In this document: piece after piece, positions 37,131-46,262 of the stretch
How positions within the stretch are numbered: the stretch's first letter is position 1
Layout: each line of letters begins with the position of its first letter
Origin: an uncultured Burkholderiales bacterium
GTDB lineage: Bacteria; Pseudomonadota; Gammaproteobacteria; Burkholderiales; Burkholderiaceae_C
NCBI GenBank assembly: GCA_903830725.1
Contig: CAIKVH010000070.1
Span: 97,871-161,870, forward strand
Length of the DNA: 64,000 nucleotides
Direction: 5' to 3'
The notes under the pieces: generated by a model
Told to the model about the DNA's origin: nothing
Database searches by the model: none
What the model saw: the letters and a program-made list of their open reading frames with translations, nothing else
Made by a program: the position numbers and the translations under genes

Positions 37131-39701
37131 TTGAATCCCCCTAAGTTATCCGACAAGAAATCAAGACCCTTGTTGCAACCCCTTCAAGCTTTAAACCCTG
37201 CGCATCCAGATGGACTCGGTGGTGGGGTCGCTATGGATAGCAGAGGTATCGCGACTCCAGTGGGTACGAATCAGGCGCATACGGATCGGCTTGAGCAAAA
37301 CCGGAATGCGCGTGAATTAAGTAGGGATTGGCATGAATTTAGTGAGCCAATTGCAGATTCACAGCCTGAGGTGCAACCAAATGCAAGCATAGTTGATCTT
37401 TACGCCTCGCAAGTTTTAATTGATGGAATGCATTGCTCTGCGTGCGCGTTGAACGTTGAGCGAGCTGTTCGCGCAGTCCCTGGCGTGCGAAGCGTCCAGG
37501 TTAACGCAGCCAGTCACCGCGCCCGGGTTGTTTGGGATCTAAATGTGGTTCACCCCGCAAATTGGTTTGAGGCAATATCAAAAGCCGGTTACAGCGCAAG
37601 TCCCGCAGCGGATTGGCGCGAGGAGCGGGGTCGTAACAGGGAAGGTCGACAAGCGCTTTGGAGAGTTCTTGTAGCAGGCTTTTGTATGATGCAAGTCATG
37701 ATGTACGCTTACCCCACCTATATCGCAAAGGAGGGCGAGATGACCGCGGATATGGCGCTCTTACTCCGATGGGCGAGTTGGGTGCTTACATTACCTGTAA
37801 TGATTTTTTCATGTACTCCTTTTTGGAAAAATGCATGGCGCGATATCAAGCGCTCTCAAATCAGTATGGACCTACCCGTAGCGCTGGGCCTTTTAATTAC
37901 GTTTGCTGTCAGTACGGCTTCTACGTTTGACGATCAAGGTATTTTTGGTAATCAGGTTTATTTTGACTCTCTAACAATGTTCGTTTTCTTTCTCCTATCT
38001 AGTCGGTGGTTGGAGGTGAAGATGCGCAATAAGACCGCAGGATCGCTTGAAAAAATAACAAGGCGGCTACCGCTCTCTGTTGAGCGTCAGAGCGTTGACG
38101 GCGAGTACGAACGGGTGAGTCTTAGAGATCTCTTGGTAGGCGACATTATCCGAACTCACGCAGCTGAGGCATTTCCTTGTGATGGGGAAATTTTAGAGGG
38201 GGATACCTGGGTTGAAGAGGCATTAATGACGGGTGAATCAAAGCCGGTCCAAAAATATGCAGGGGCAAACGTCCTTGCAGGTAGTCACAATTTATCTCAA
38301 TCCGTACTGGTGCGTGTTAATGCATTAGGGAAAGAAACTCGCTTTGCAGAGATTGTCAAATTAATGGAGCAAGCCTCCCTTAATAAGCCTAATATTGTTT
38401 TGATGGCTGACCGAGTCGCAACCCCTTTTTTATGGGCTGTACTCGGACTGGCCATAGTGAGCTCACTTTTTTGGTGGCTTTGGGGTAGCGATCTTGCCCA
38501 CTCCTTGATGATTGGTGTCTCCGTGCTGATCGTGACTTGTCCTTGCGCGCTATCTCTCGCCGCCCCCGCAGCGATGCTAGCGGCAACGGGGAATTTAGCG
38601 CGCCACGCTGTGTACATTAGAGACCTCAATTCGATTGAAAAAATGGCGCACGTTGACCAGGTTGTTTTTGATAAAACGGGAACCCTAACTACAGATAGCC
38701 AAAGACTGTTGCAGGTGTTTACGCCGCAGGGAACTCTTCGTCTGGATCAACTAGATACGATAAATGGATTGAATTTTTCTCCCCCCCTCACCCAAGAACA
38801 GCTCTCGAGTCTTAACTGGGCCAAGACGATTTCAATTCAATCCTGGCATCCTTTATCAAGAGCTCTTAGCCAGTCTTTGAGCCAAGTTCTTGTCAGTTTG
38901 GCTAAATCGCACAACCGTATTGATGATGTTGGTGAGGGAGATGCATCTAAAATCATCGTTAGCGAAATTGCGGGTCAAGGTCTAGAGGTGAGAAGTGGTG
39001 AGGATGGGGGAGGGTTTAGATTGGGTTCAGCGGTTTTTTGTGAATCCTGGGGCATGCATGCCGTCATTCCATTAGAGGCAAAGGCCTGTCAAGTTCACTT
39101 GGTTGATCAAAGTGGGTGGCGTGCGAGTTTCTCACTGAGTGAGGATTTGCGTGATGATGCGCAGGTAAGTGTCCAAGAACTTCGCAAATTGAATATGGGT
39201 ATCGAGTTGCTATCGGGAGATCAAAAAGCGCCAGTTCGCTGGGTTGCTGAGCAACTGCAGATTCCAAGTGACGCGTCCAGGGCGCAGTGCACACCAGCCG
39301 ATAAGTTAGCCAGGGTAAGTGAGTTGCAAAAATCAGGTAGAACAGTTGCAAGCGTTGGGGACGGATTTAACGATATGCCTGCTTTGGCTAAATCGGATGT
39401 TTCTTTTGCATTTGGTCAAGCGGTTCCATTTGCCCAGGCAAAGGCCGATGTCGTAGTGCTTTCTAATCAGTTATGGGCTATTCCGCAAACTATCTTACTT
39501 GCCAAAAAAACTATGAAGGTTGTTAAATACAATTTCATTTGGGCAGGTTTTTATAACTTCATCTGCATCCCATTGGCTGTGATGGGATGGCTACCACCAT
39601 GGGCGAGTGGTATTGGTATGGCCCTCAGTTCAACCCTGGTCGTTTTAAATTCTCTTCAGTTGGCCAGGCCAGGTGCTTTAAAGCCAAGCTCAGCACATTG
39701 A
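37131..39701 (+). CDS. ccoI: Copper-translocating P-type ATPase CcoI (cbb3 oxidase assembly)
   Basis: The 856-residue P1B-ATPase has an HMA domain with GMHCSAC near residue 103, eight helices, TGES in ALMTGESKPVQ, the metal site TCPCALSLAAPAA, the phosphorylation site DKTGTLTT and GDGFNDMPALA. CcoI/FixI exports copper for cbb3 oxidase assembly. The TTG at 37131 has AGGA seven bases upstream, but the first ~75 residues have no family counterpart that I recall, so ATG 37233 is a credible alternative. It lies upstream of ccoS and the ccoNOQP genes. Confidence 0.9.
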   Translation: MNPPKLSDKKSRPLLQPLQALNPAHPDGLGGGVAMDSRGIATPVGTNQAHTDRLEQNRNARELSRDWHEFSEPIADSQPEVQPNASIVDLYASQVLIDGMHCSACALNVERAVRAVPGVRSVQVNAASHRARVVWDLNVVHPANWFEAISKAGYSASPAADWREERGRNREGRQALWRVLVAGFCMMQVMMYAYPTYIAKEGEMTADMALLLRWASWVLTLPVMIFSCTPFWKNAWRDIKRSQISMDLPVALGLLITFAVSTASTFDDQGIFGNQVYFDSLTMFVFFLLSSRWLEVKMRNKTAGSLEKITRRLPLSVERQSVDGEYERVSLRDLLVGDIIRTHAAEAFPCDGEILEGDTWVEEALMTGESKPVQKYAGANVLAGSHNLSQSVLVRVNALGKETRFAEIVKLMEQASLNKPNIVLMADRVATPFLWAVLGLAIVSSLFWWLWGSDLAHSLMIGVSVLIVTCPCALSLAAPAAMLAATGNLARHAVYIRDLNSIEKMAHVDQVVFDKTGTLTTDSQRLLQVFTPQGTLRLDQLDTINGLNFSPPLTQEQLSSLNWAKTISIQSWHPLSRALSQSLSQVLVSLAKSHNRIDDVGEGDASKIIVSEIAGQGLEVRSGEDGGGFRLGSAVFCESWGMHAVIPLEAKACQVHLVDQSGWRASFSLSEDLRDDAQVSVQELRKLNMGIELLSGDQKAPVRWVAEQLQIPSDASRAQCTPADKLARVSELQKSGRTVASVGDGFNDMPALAKSDVSFAFGQAVPFAQAKADVVVLSNQLWAIPQTILLAKKTMKVVKYNFIWAGFYNFICIPLAVMGWLPPWASGIGMALSSTLVVLNSLQLARPGALKPSSAH

Positions 39702-39747
39702 AATTTCTTGAATTGCAGTTTTTATCGTATAAATCTCTAAAAAAACT

Positions 39748-39885
39748 ATGGAAATACTATATCTCCTTGTTCCCCTATCTGTGGTGCTCGTTTTGCTGAT
39801 CCTAGGTGGACTGTGGTGGGCCATAGAGAGAGGACAATTCGAGGATTTAGACGGCGAAGCTGAGCGAATACTAAAGGATGATTGA
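39748..39885 (+). CDS. ccoS: cbb3-type cytochrome oxidase assembly protein CcoS
   Basis: This 45-residue gene lies between ccoI and ccoN. The product starts MEILYLLVPLSVVLVLLILG, a single membrane helix, then has WWAIERGQFEDLDGEAERIL, which is the CcoS signature (tryptophans, then G-Q-[FY]-[ED]-D-L-[ED]-G-[EP]). CcoS is needed to insert redox cofactors into CcoN. Its stop codon lies inside the FNR-type site of the ccoN promoter. Confidence 0.9.
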   Translation: MEILYLLVPLSVVLVLLILGGLWWAIERGQFEDLDGEAERILKDD

Positions 39886-39895
39886 TTTAGATCAA
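39882..39895 (+). promoter_or_regulatory. FNR-type binding site upstream of ccoN
   Basis: TTGATTTAGATCAA is a perfect consensus site. A CATACT -10-like element at 39918-39923 is centred 32 bases downstream, the geometry of a class II FNR-activated promoter. The ccoN ATG follows at 39953. Confidence 0.85.
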
Positions 39896-39952
39896 TAGTC
39901 TGAAACTTAGCATATTGCATACTTTGTACATGATTTTACAAAAAGGTGAGGA

Positions 39953-41392
39953 ATGAATACATCTCAAAATCCACAGTCCTATACAGACGACGTAGTCCGC
40001 CAATTTACAGTGATGGCAGTTGTATGGGGGGTTGTTGGTATGTTGGTCGGCTTGTTAATTGCCTCTCAACTGGCTTGGCCCGATATAACCAATGGAATTC
40101 CATGGTTAAGTTACGGAAGGCTAAGACCCTTGCATACCAATGCGGTTATTTTTGCCTTTGGTGGGTGCACTTTGTTTGCGACAAGTTATTATGTCGTCCA
40201 GCGAACGGGACAAACTCGGCTGTTCGCACCTGCGTTAGCCTCGTTTACTTTTTGGGGCTGGCAGGCGGTCATTTTGGCTGCAGCAATAACGCTCCCCCTG
40301 GGCTACACAACCGGTAAGGAGTATGCCGAGCTCGAGTGGCCCATTGATATTTTAATTGCCGTAGTTTGGGTCGCTTATGCAATCGTCTTTTTCGGCACGG
40401 TGGGTATAAGACGTGTAAAACATATCTATGTGGCAAACTGGTTTTACGGTGCATTTATTCTTGCTGTTGCAGTTTTACACATCGTTAATAGTGCTGAGAT
40501 GCCCGCTGGTTTCTTGAAATCTTACTCTGCGTATGCGGGCGTTCAAGATGCGATGGTGCAGTGGTGGTATGGTCACAATGCTGTTGGATTTTTCTTGACT
40601 GCTGGCTTTTTAGGGATCATGTATTACTTTGTACCTAAACAAGCAGAGCGTCCAGTGTATTCATACCGTTTATCGATTGTTCATTTTTGGGCGCTTATTT
40701 TTACCTATATGTGGGCTGGTCCACACCATCTGCATTACACAGCGTTGCCCGATTGGACGCAGTCCGTAGGTATGGTCTTCTCACTTATTTTATTAGCGCC
40801 TAGTTGGGGTGGAATGATCAACGGCATCATGACGCTGTCGGGGGCGTGGCACAAGCTTAGAGATGATCCAATCCTAAGGTTTTTAATAGTTTCCTTATCC
40901 TTTTACGGTATGAGTACTTTTGAAGGACCTATGATGTCTATTAAAACTGTAAATGCGCTTTCACATTACACTGATTGGACGATTGGTCACGTGCATTCAG
41001 GCGCTTTGGGTTGGGTGGGGCTCGTATCTATGGGGTCAATTTATTTCCTAATCCCCAGGCTTTTTGGATTGACCAAGATGCACAGTACGAAAGCGATTGA
41101 GGTCCATTTTTGGACAGCAACCATTGGTATCGTTTTATATATCGCAGCAATGTGGATTGCAGGTGTCATGCAAGGCTTAATGTGGAGAGCCATCAATGAC
41201 GACGGCACACTGACCTATTCATTCGTTGAAGGCGTGAAAGCGACCTATCCATATTACGTGATTCGAGTTGTGGGCGGTGCACTGTATTTCTTTGGCATGG
41301 TAGTGATGTTGTGGAATGTACTCATGACGGTTTTTGAAGGGCGAGTTAAACCCATCTTAATCCCCACCCTTAACGCCAACGCAGCTCATTAA
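39953..41392 (+). CDS. ccoN: cbb3-type cytochrome c oxidase subunit I CcoN
   Basis: The 479-residue protein has twelve predicted helices and the heme and CuB ligands in context: [52 protein letters not shown] and [15 protein letters not shown]. It is the high-affinity oxygen-reducing subunit. A GAGG box precedes the ATG. It opens the ccoNOQP operon under an FNR-type site. Confidence 0.97.
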   Translation: MNTSQNPQSYTDDVVRQFTVMAVVWGVVGMLVGLLIASQLAWPDITNGIPWLSYGRLRPLHTNAVIFAFGGCTLFATSYYVVQRTGQTRLFAPALASFTFWGWQAVILAAAITLPLGYTTGKEYAELEWPIDILIAVVWVAYAIVFFGTVGIRRVKHIYVANWFYGAFILAVAVLHIVNSAEMPAGFLKSYSAYAGVQDAMVQWWYGHNAVGFFLTAGFLGIMYYFVPKQAERPVYSYRLSIVHFWALIFTYMWAGPHHLHYTALPDWTQSVGMVFSLILLAPSWGGMINGIMTLSGAWHKLRDDPILRFLIVSLSFYGMSTFEGPMMSIKTVNALSHYTDWTIGHVHSGALGWVGLVSMGSIYFLIPRLFGLTKMHSTKAIEVHFWTATIGIVLYIAAMWIAGVMQGLMWRAINDDGTLTYSFVEGVKATYPYYVIRVVGGALYFFGMVVMLWNVLMTVFEGRVKPILIPTLNANAAH

Positions 41393-41403
41393 GGAAGAAG
41401 CAG

Positions 41404-42048
41404 ATGTCTAATGAAAATCATTCAAAAGTGAAAAACGAAGATACTGGTTTCTCACATCAAAAGATTGAAACCAACAACTGGCTCATGATCATTCTGATCC
41501 TGTTGGTGATTGCTTGGGGGGGCTTGGTAGAAATCGTGCCTCTCTTCTTTCAAAAATCTACCACTCAGGCCTTAGAGGGTGTTAAACCCTATACCGCAGT
41601 GCAACTAGCAGGTAGAGATATTTATCTAAGAGAAGGTTGTTATAACTGCCACTCTCAAATGATCAGACCCTTCTTGTCAGAGACACTTCGCTACGGTCAT
41701 TATTCAGTAGCCGGTGAGTTTGTATATGACCACCCCTTCCAGTGGGGAAGTAAGCGTACGGGTCCCGATTTGCAAAGGGTAGGAGGTAAATACAGTGATG
41801 AGTGGCACCGCATTCATTTGAACAATCCTCGCGATGTAGTGCCTGAATCTAATATGCCGGCGTATTCTTGGCTCAGCAAGAGCAACATTGACCCTGAGGT
41901 GATGGCGCCTCGTATGCGAGCTTTAAGAAGTGTCGGAGTACCTTATACAGACGCTGAAATTGAAGCGGCGGCAGGTGAAGTTAAAGACAAAACGGAGTTG
42001 GACGCACTGATTGCGTACCTGCAGTCCCTTGGTTTAGCACTTAAGTAA
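41404..42048 (+). CDS. ccoO: cbb3-type cytochrome c oxidase subunit II CcoO
   Basis: The 214-residue protein has one N-terminal membrane helix and a mono-heme c site [11 protein letters not shown] near residue 79, with a distal Met ligand in ESNMPAYSW. It passes electrons from CcoP to CcoN. It starts 11 bases after ccoN with GGAAG upstream. Confidence 0.96.
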   Translation: MSNENHSKVKNEDTGFSHQKIETNNWLMIILILLVIAWGGLVEIVPLFFQKSTTQALEGVKPYTAVQLAGRDIYLREGCYNCHSQMIRPFLSETLRYGHYSVAGEFVYDHPFQWGSKRTGPDLQRVGGKYSDEWHRIHLNNPRDVVPESNMPAYSWLSKSNIDPEVMAPRMRALRSVGVPYTDAEIEAAAGEVKDKTELDALIAYLQSLGLALK

Positions 42049-42063
42049 GACTGGAAATTCATC

Positions 42064-42201
42064 ATGGACATTACAACGCTTAGAGTGATTGCAACAATGC
42101 TTAGTTTTGTGACTTTTATCGGTATCGTTATTTGGGCGCTCGATAAGCGCAAGACTAATGAATTTGAAGAAGCAGCCAAGCTCCCTTTTTTGGATGATTA
42201 A
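42064..42201 (+). CDS. ccoQ: cbb3-type cytochrome oxidase subunit CcoQ
   Basis: This 45-residue frame between ccoO and ccoP encodes one membrane helix (residues ~7-25) then WALDKRKTNEFEEAAKLPFL, which is the standard CcoQ/FixQ form. CcoQ stabilises the CcoP-CcoNO complex. Confidence 0.92.
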   Translation: MDITTLRVIATMLSFVTFIGIVIWALDKRKTNEFEEAAKLPFLDD

Positions 42202-42210
42202 GGAATTAAG

Positions 42211-43128
42211 ATGAGTGACTTTCTCTCCCCCTTTTGGTCGATTTATGTCAGCGCAGTCGTGCTAATCGGCATTTTTGCTTGTGGATTGCTTTTGTGGGTC
42301 ACGTCTAAGTACAAAGACACGGGTACGCATGCAGAGTCGACTGGCCATGTATGGGATGAAGATATTGTCGAGATGAACAATCCCTTGCCTCTTTGGTGGG
42401 TAGGGCTTTTTATCATTACGATTATTTTTGGCCTAGGATATTTATACCTCTACCCAGGTTTGGGTTCAAATCCCGGACAGCTTGGCTGGAGTTCAAGGGG
42501 AGCCTATGAGCAGGAGAAAATGGCAGCAACTGAAGCCCTTGCTCCCCTATATTCAAAATACGACACCATGAATATTGAGGCAATTGCTAAAGATCCTCAA
42601 GCCGCCGCGATCGGAAATAGACTGTTTATGAATAATTGTTCTCAGTGCCACGGCTCTGACGCAATGGGATCAAAGGGGTTTCCAAACCTAACCGATCACG
42701 ACTGGTTACACGGGGGCACGCCTCAAAACATTACCGAAACAATTACCAAGGGTAGAAACGGCATGATGCCACCCATGGCTCAGGCAGTAGGTTCTGAAGA
42801 GGATGTTAAAAATGTTGCCCAGTACGTGCTCAGCCTATCCAATAGCACTCACGACGCAGCCAAGGCCGCTCAGGGACAAGCTAAATTTGCGCAGGCTTGC
42901 GCTGCTTGTCACGGGGCGGACGGGAAAGGTAATATAGTGATTGGTTCTGCCAACCTAACGGATAACGTTTGGTTACACGGCGTTGGCGAGCAGGCAATTA
43001 TTTCAATGATTGTTAACGGGAAGGTTAACCAAATGCCTGCTCAGGAGGCTCGCTTAACTCCTTCACAAATTAGAATGTTAACTGCTTATGTATGGGGACT
43101 CTCTAATGCGGGTGCACCTGTAAATTAG
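42211..43128 (+). CDS. ccoP: cbb3-type cytochrome c oxidase subunit III CcoP (diheme)
   Basis: The 305-residue protein has two N-terminal membrane helices, an HVWDEDIVEMNNPLPLWW segment, and two cytochrome c sites, CSQCHGSD near residue 147 and CAACHGAD near residue 230, each followed by a Met ligand (MMPPMAQ, QMPAQEA). It accepts electrons from soluble cytochromes. It ends the ccoNOQP unit before a stem-loop. Confidence 0.96.
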   Translation: MSDFLSPFWSIYVSAVVLIGIFACGLLLWVTSKYKDTGTHAESTGHVWDEDIVEMNNPLPLWWVGLFIITIIFGLGYLYLYPGLGSNPGQLGWSSRGAYEQEKMAATEALAPLYSKYDTMNIEAIAKDPQAAAIGNRLFMNNCSQCHGSDAMGSKGFPNLTDHDWLHGGTPQNITETITKGRNGMMPPMAQAVGSEEDVKNVAQYVLSLSNSTHDAAKAAQGQAKFAQACAACHGADGKGNIVIGSANLTDNVWLHGVGEQAIISMIVNGKVNQMPAQEARLTPSQIRMLTAYVWGLSNAGAPVN

Positions 43129-43176
43129 CAAAAAATCGCTTTAATCTCGCCTTGAATTATTTTTTGTTTGGCAAGG

Positions 43177-43205
43177 ATAAGGGGCTAATGCCCCTTATTT
43201 AATTT
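43177..43205 (+). terminator. Terminator-like stem-loop between ccoP and ccoG
   Basis: A perfect 9-bp stem (ATAAGGGGC with GCCCCTTAT, four-base loop) is followed by TTAATTT. It probably ends or reduces transcription after ccoNOQP, leaving ccoG to read-through or its own promoter. Confidence 0.7.
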
Positions 43206-43216
43206 GCATTTTTAAT

Positions 43217-44716
43217 ATGACTAATCAATCATTTGATAAAACGGGCTCCCTCGCTAATGTGATCCCCATTGTCGCGTTGAATAGCGCTCAAGACGCAAAG
43301 GTCGGGCCGGGGGGGAGTTCAGAAGAAAATGAAAAGGGGGGAGCCAGTGAGTTTTTGTATAAATCGGCTCAGAAAATATATCCCCGCTCTGTACAAGGTT
43401 TTTTTACTCAAATTCGCTGGGTCGCAGTATTTTTAACGCAGTGCGTTTTCTACGGCCTTCCTTGGCTAGAGTGGGGTCAAAGGCAAGCGGTGCTCTTTGA
43501 TTTAGGAGCACGTCGGTTTTATCTCTTCGGTATTCTCCTTTATCCACAAGACTTCATTTATTTGACAGGTCTTTTAATCGTTTGTGCTTTATCGCTCTTT
43601 TTGTTCACAGCAGTTGCGGGTCGCTTGTGGTGCGGTTTTGCATGTCCACAAACCGTATACAGTGAGATTTTTGTATGGATAGAGCGTCTGGTTGAGGGCG
43701 ACAGATCGGCAAGAATGCGATTGGATCAAAGCGCATTTAGTCTGAAAAAATTATTTAAAAAATCCTTAAAGCAAATTTTATGGATTGCATTGGCTGCTTG
43801 GACTGGATTCACATTTGTTGGGTATTTCACGCCGATTCATAAACTCAGTAGCGAACTTTTCTCATACCAACTCGGTCCCTGGGAGCTTTTTTGGATTTGC
43901 TTTTACGCCTTTGCAACTTACGGTAATGCGGGTTATATGCGCGAACAAGTTTGTTTGTATATGTGCCCCTATGCTCGCTTTCAAAGCGCAATGTTTGATC
44001 ACGACACCCTGATTGTGTCTTACGACTCTGCCCGAGGGGAGACCCGGGGTGGGCGCTCCAAGCATGATGACCCGGCCAACCTTGGACTGGGGTCTTGTGT
44101 GGACTGCACGCTTTGCGTACAGGTGTGTCCAACGGGCATCGACATTAGAGACGGCCTACAGTATGAATGCATTGGCTGCGGTGCTTGTGCTGATGTTTGT
44201 GATACGGTGATGGATAGGATGGGATATGCAAAAGGCTTGGTTAGATACGTGACCCAAAATGCCTTAACGAACGGATTAACCCGCTCTCAGATGTGGCGCA
44301 GGATTTTAAGACCAAGAGTTCTTATCTACTCAAGTCTGCTTTTGGTATTGGTGAGTGTTTGGGTTCTTAGCCTGAGTCTACGGGTACCCCTTAAATTTGA
44401 CATCGTTAGAGACAGAGGTTCTTTGGCTAGGATCACAGAGCACGGAACGCTTGAAAATGTGTACCGAATTCAAATCATGAACGCTACTGAGGAGGATCAA
44501 ACTTATTTACTCTCCGTAAGTGGCATTGACGGAATTTATGTTCAATCCAACACCACTTTAAAGGTGCAAGCTACTCATTCAAGCTGGGTTCCAGTGCAGG
44601 TGGATATTCCTTATGCTGGCTCTAGCGTGGGCTCACATAAAATTAAGTTTGAGTTGACTCCGATCAGTGCCAATTACAGGGTTACTGAAGGTTCTGTATT
44701 CGTAGTTCCTAACTAA
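43217..44716 (+). CDS. ccoG: cbb3 oxidase accessory protein CcoG (polyferredoxin)
   Basis: The 499-residue protein has five or so membrane helices, CGFACPQTVYSEIF near residue 138, two 4Fe-4S motifs (CVDCTLCVQVCPTGID and CIGCGACADVCD) and a C-terminal Ig-like periplasmic domain. CcoG (RdxA/FixG) reduces copper(II) to copper(I) for oxidase assembly. It starts with ATG, 19 bases after the ccoP terminator stem, and is followed after two bases by ccoH. Confidence 0.94.
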   Translation: MTNQSFDKTGSLANVIPIVALNSAQDAKVGPGGSSEENEKGGASEFLYKSAQKIYPRSVQGFFTQIRWVAVFLTQCVFYGLPWLEWGQRQAVLFDLGARRFYLFGILLYPQDFIYLTGLLIVCALSLFLFTAVAGRLWCGFACPQTVYSEIFVWIERLVEGDRSARMRLDQSAFSLKKLFKKSLKQILWIALAAWTGFTFVGYFTPIHKLSSELFSYQLGPWELFWICFYAFATYGNAGYMREQVCLYMCPYARFQSAMFDHDTLIVSYDSARGETRGGRSKHDDPANLGLGSCVDCTLCVQVCPTGIDIRDGLQYECIGCGACADVCDTVMDRMGYAKGLVRYVTQNALTNGLTRSQMWRRILRPRVLIYSSLLLVLVSVWVLSLSLRVPLKFDIVRDRGSLARITEHGTLENVYRIQIMNATEEDQTYLLSVSGIDGIYVQSNTTLKVQATHSSWVPVQVDIPYAGSSVGSHKIKFELTPISANYRVTEGSVFVVPN

Positions 44717-44730
44717 TAATGGAGACTGAT

Positions 44731-45087
44731 ATGACAACAAATGCCTTTTCAGATACACCAAGCAATGTCGTTGTCCCGAGTTGGTGGAGGTTCGGCTATG
44801 TTTGGTTGGTTATTGCAGGGCCACTGGTTGTCGTTGTTGCAGCTATCTTTACAGCGGTGCTTGCCTTTAACAGCAAAGACGTCATCGTCTCAGATAATGA
44901 CCCCAAAACCGCAGCTCTCGCCAATTACAGAAGCTTAATGCCCGCTCAAGCAGCGAGTTATCACGCTGCGACACCTGATGCGGGGGTATTGGCGGCGCGG
45001 GCTCGAGCAACAGCTACGGGATCAAATTTGCCTGCATCACCTCAATCAACAAATCCAAAATCCACCGCTTTGGAGCCTATTCAATGA
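44731..45087 (+). CDS. ccoH: FixH family protein (CcoH)
   Basis: The 118-residue protein has PSWWRFGYVWLVIAGPLVVVVAA, the N-terminal membrane helix of FixH-like proteins in Betaproteobacteria, and a Pro/Ala-rich C-terminus. CcoH interacts with CcoN during oxidase assembly. The ATG at 44731 has GGAGA five bases upstream; a longer form starts at 44719. Its stop overlaps the next start as ATGA. Confidence 0.8.
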   Translation: MTTNAFSDTPSNVVVPSWWRFGYVWLVIAGPLVVVVAAIFTAVLAFNSKDVIVSDNDPKTAALANYRSLMPAQAASYHAATPDAGVLAARARATATGSNLPASPQSTNPKSTALEPIQ

Positions 45088-45389
45088 GTAATTTAATTCG
45101 CGACCATCGGTTGATGTGGATTTTGTGGCCATCATTTTTGATGGCTTGTGTGCTCGAGTTGTTTATTTTTGCGCTTTTAGATCCAGATGGAATGGAGTTT
45201 ATGGGGCAACCCCTCGAGTGGTCGCGCAATACAGTGTATTCAGTCACTTTCTTCTTGTTTTGGATTTTTACTGGAACATCAAGTGCTTTGACAACACTTT
45301 TGTCCCGTTCACCGTTTGAGGTTAATCGCTGTCCATTTGAGAGAAGTGAGAGACCAGATGCATGCCCTAAAGAGCAATGTGATTGCTAG
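45084..45389 (+). CDS. Small membrane protein in cco cluster, hypothetical
   Basis: The 101-residue product has two membrane helices (residues ~9-32 and ~50-70) and a C-terminal tail with three Cys (CPF, CPKEQCDC). The ATGA overlap with ccoH indicates translational coupling, so it is likely part of the cbb3 assembly set. A role in metal handling is possible from the Cys tail but not shown. Confidence 0.7.
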   Translation: MSNLIRDHRLMWILWPSFLMACVLELFIFALLDPDGMEFMGQPLEWSRNTVYSVTFFLFWIFTGTSSALTTLLSRSPFEVNRCPFERSERPDACPKEQCDC

Positions 45390-45412
45390 CGATACTAATT
45401 TTTACAACTAGG

Positions 45413-46144
45413 CTAGATACATTTGTCTTGAGAGTTCACGATGAGTTTGAGGGCGTCGGGTTTTATAATTTTTAAATTACGCTGTTTGACTTCAATAATG
45501 CCGTCGTCTGCGAATTTGGAAAACGCGCGGCTGACCGTTTCTAGTTTTAAACCCAGAAAACTACCAATTTCCTCGCGCGTCATTCTCAGAACCAACTCGG
45601 ACTGGGAGAATCCTCTTGCATGAAGGCGTTGGACGAGGTTGAGCAAAAAAGCAGCCAAACGTTCTTCAGCCTTCATGCTGCCTAGCAGTAAGATGACGCT
45701 GTTTTCTCTAACAATCTCACGACTCATCATTTTGTGTACGTGGTGTTGGAGACTTTTTACCTCTAGGGAGATTTGCTCAATCCTATCAAAGGGCATGACG
45801 CAGACCTCTGCATCCTCAAGCGCAATCGCGTCGCAGGCATGGTGGTCATTAACAATACCGTCAAGTCCTATTATTTCCCCTGCCATTTGAAAGCCCGAGA
45901 CCTGATCTCGCCCGTCCTCTGTTGTGACCGAGGTCTTAAAGAATCCAGTTCTAATGGCATAGATAGATTTAAACGGCGCACCGCTATGGAAAAGGAAATC
46001 TCCCTTTTTTATTTTTTTTCGGGCGGTAACAAGTTGATCTATTCTGTCCAAATCTTGGTCACTAAGGCCCATTGGCATGCAAAGCTCGCGCAGGTTGCAG
46101 TTGGAGCAGGCGACTTTAATGGCGGAGGGGGTAATTGGAATCAT
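45413..46144 (-). CDS. fnr: FNR-type oxygen-sensing transcription regulator
   Basis: The ~243-residue protein has CSNCNLRELC near its start and a fourth Cys in NDHHACDAI, the 4Fe-4S ligands of FNR, then the cyclic-nucleotide-like fold and a helix-turn-helix with LGLKLETVSRAFSKF; the E-SR residues contact TTGAT half-sites. It is the probable regulator of the FNR-type sites in this window. The start is ambiguous: ATG 46144, or TTG 46171 with AAGG close upstream. It is divergent from hemN. Confidence 0.92.
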   Translation of the reverse strand: MIPITPSAIKVACSNCNLRELCMPMGLSDQDLDRIDQLVTARKKIKKGDFLFHSGAPFKSIYAIRTGFFKTSVTTEDGRDQVSGFQMAGEIIGLDGIVNDHHACDAIALEDAEVCVMPFDRIEQISLEVKSLQHHVHKMMSREIVRENSVILLLGSMKAEERLAAFLLNLVQRLHARGFSQSELVLRMTREEIGSFLGLKLETVSRAFSKFADDGIIEVKQRNLKIIKPDALKLIVNSQDKCI

Positions 46145-46184
46145 AGTTCTGATTATAAGATCTTTGGGCAAATACCTTATCGGT

Positions 46185-46198
46185 TTGATCTATCTCAA
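46185..46198. promoter_or_regulatory. FNR-type binding site between fnr and hemN
   Basis: TTGATCTATCTCAA has one perfect and one 4/5 half-site. It lies between divergent fnr and hemN and could activate hemN and autoregulate fnr. Confidence 0.6.
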
Positions 46199-46262
46199 GA
46201 ATAAACTGGTGCAAATAAGGCACATTTGAGGACAAGATAAATAATAATGAAGAGTCAATCCT

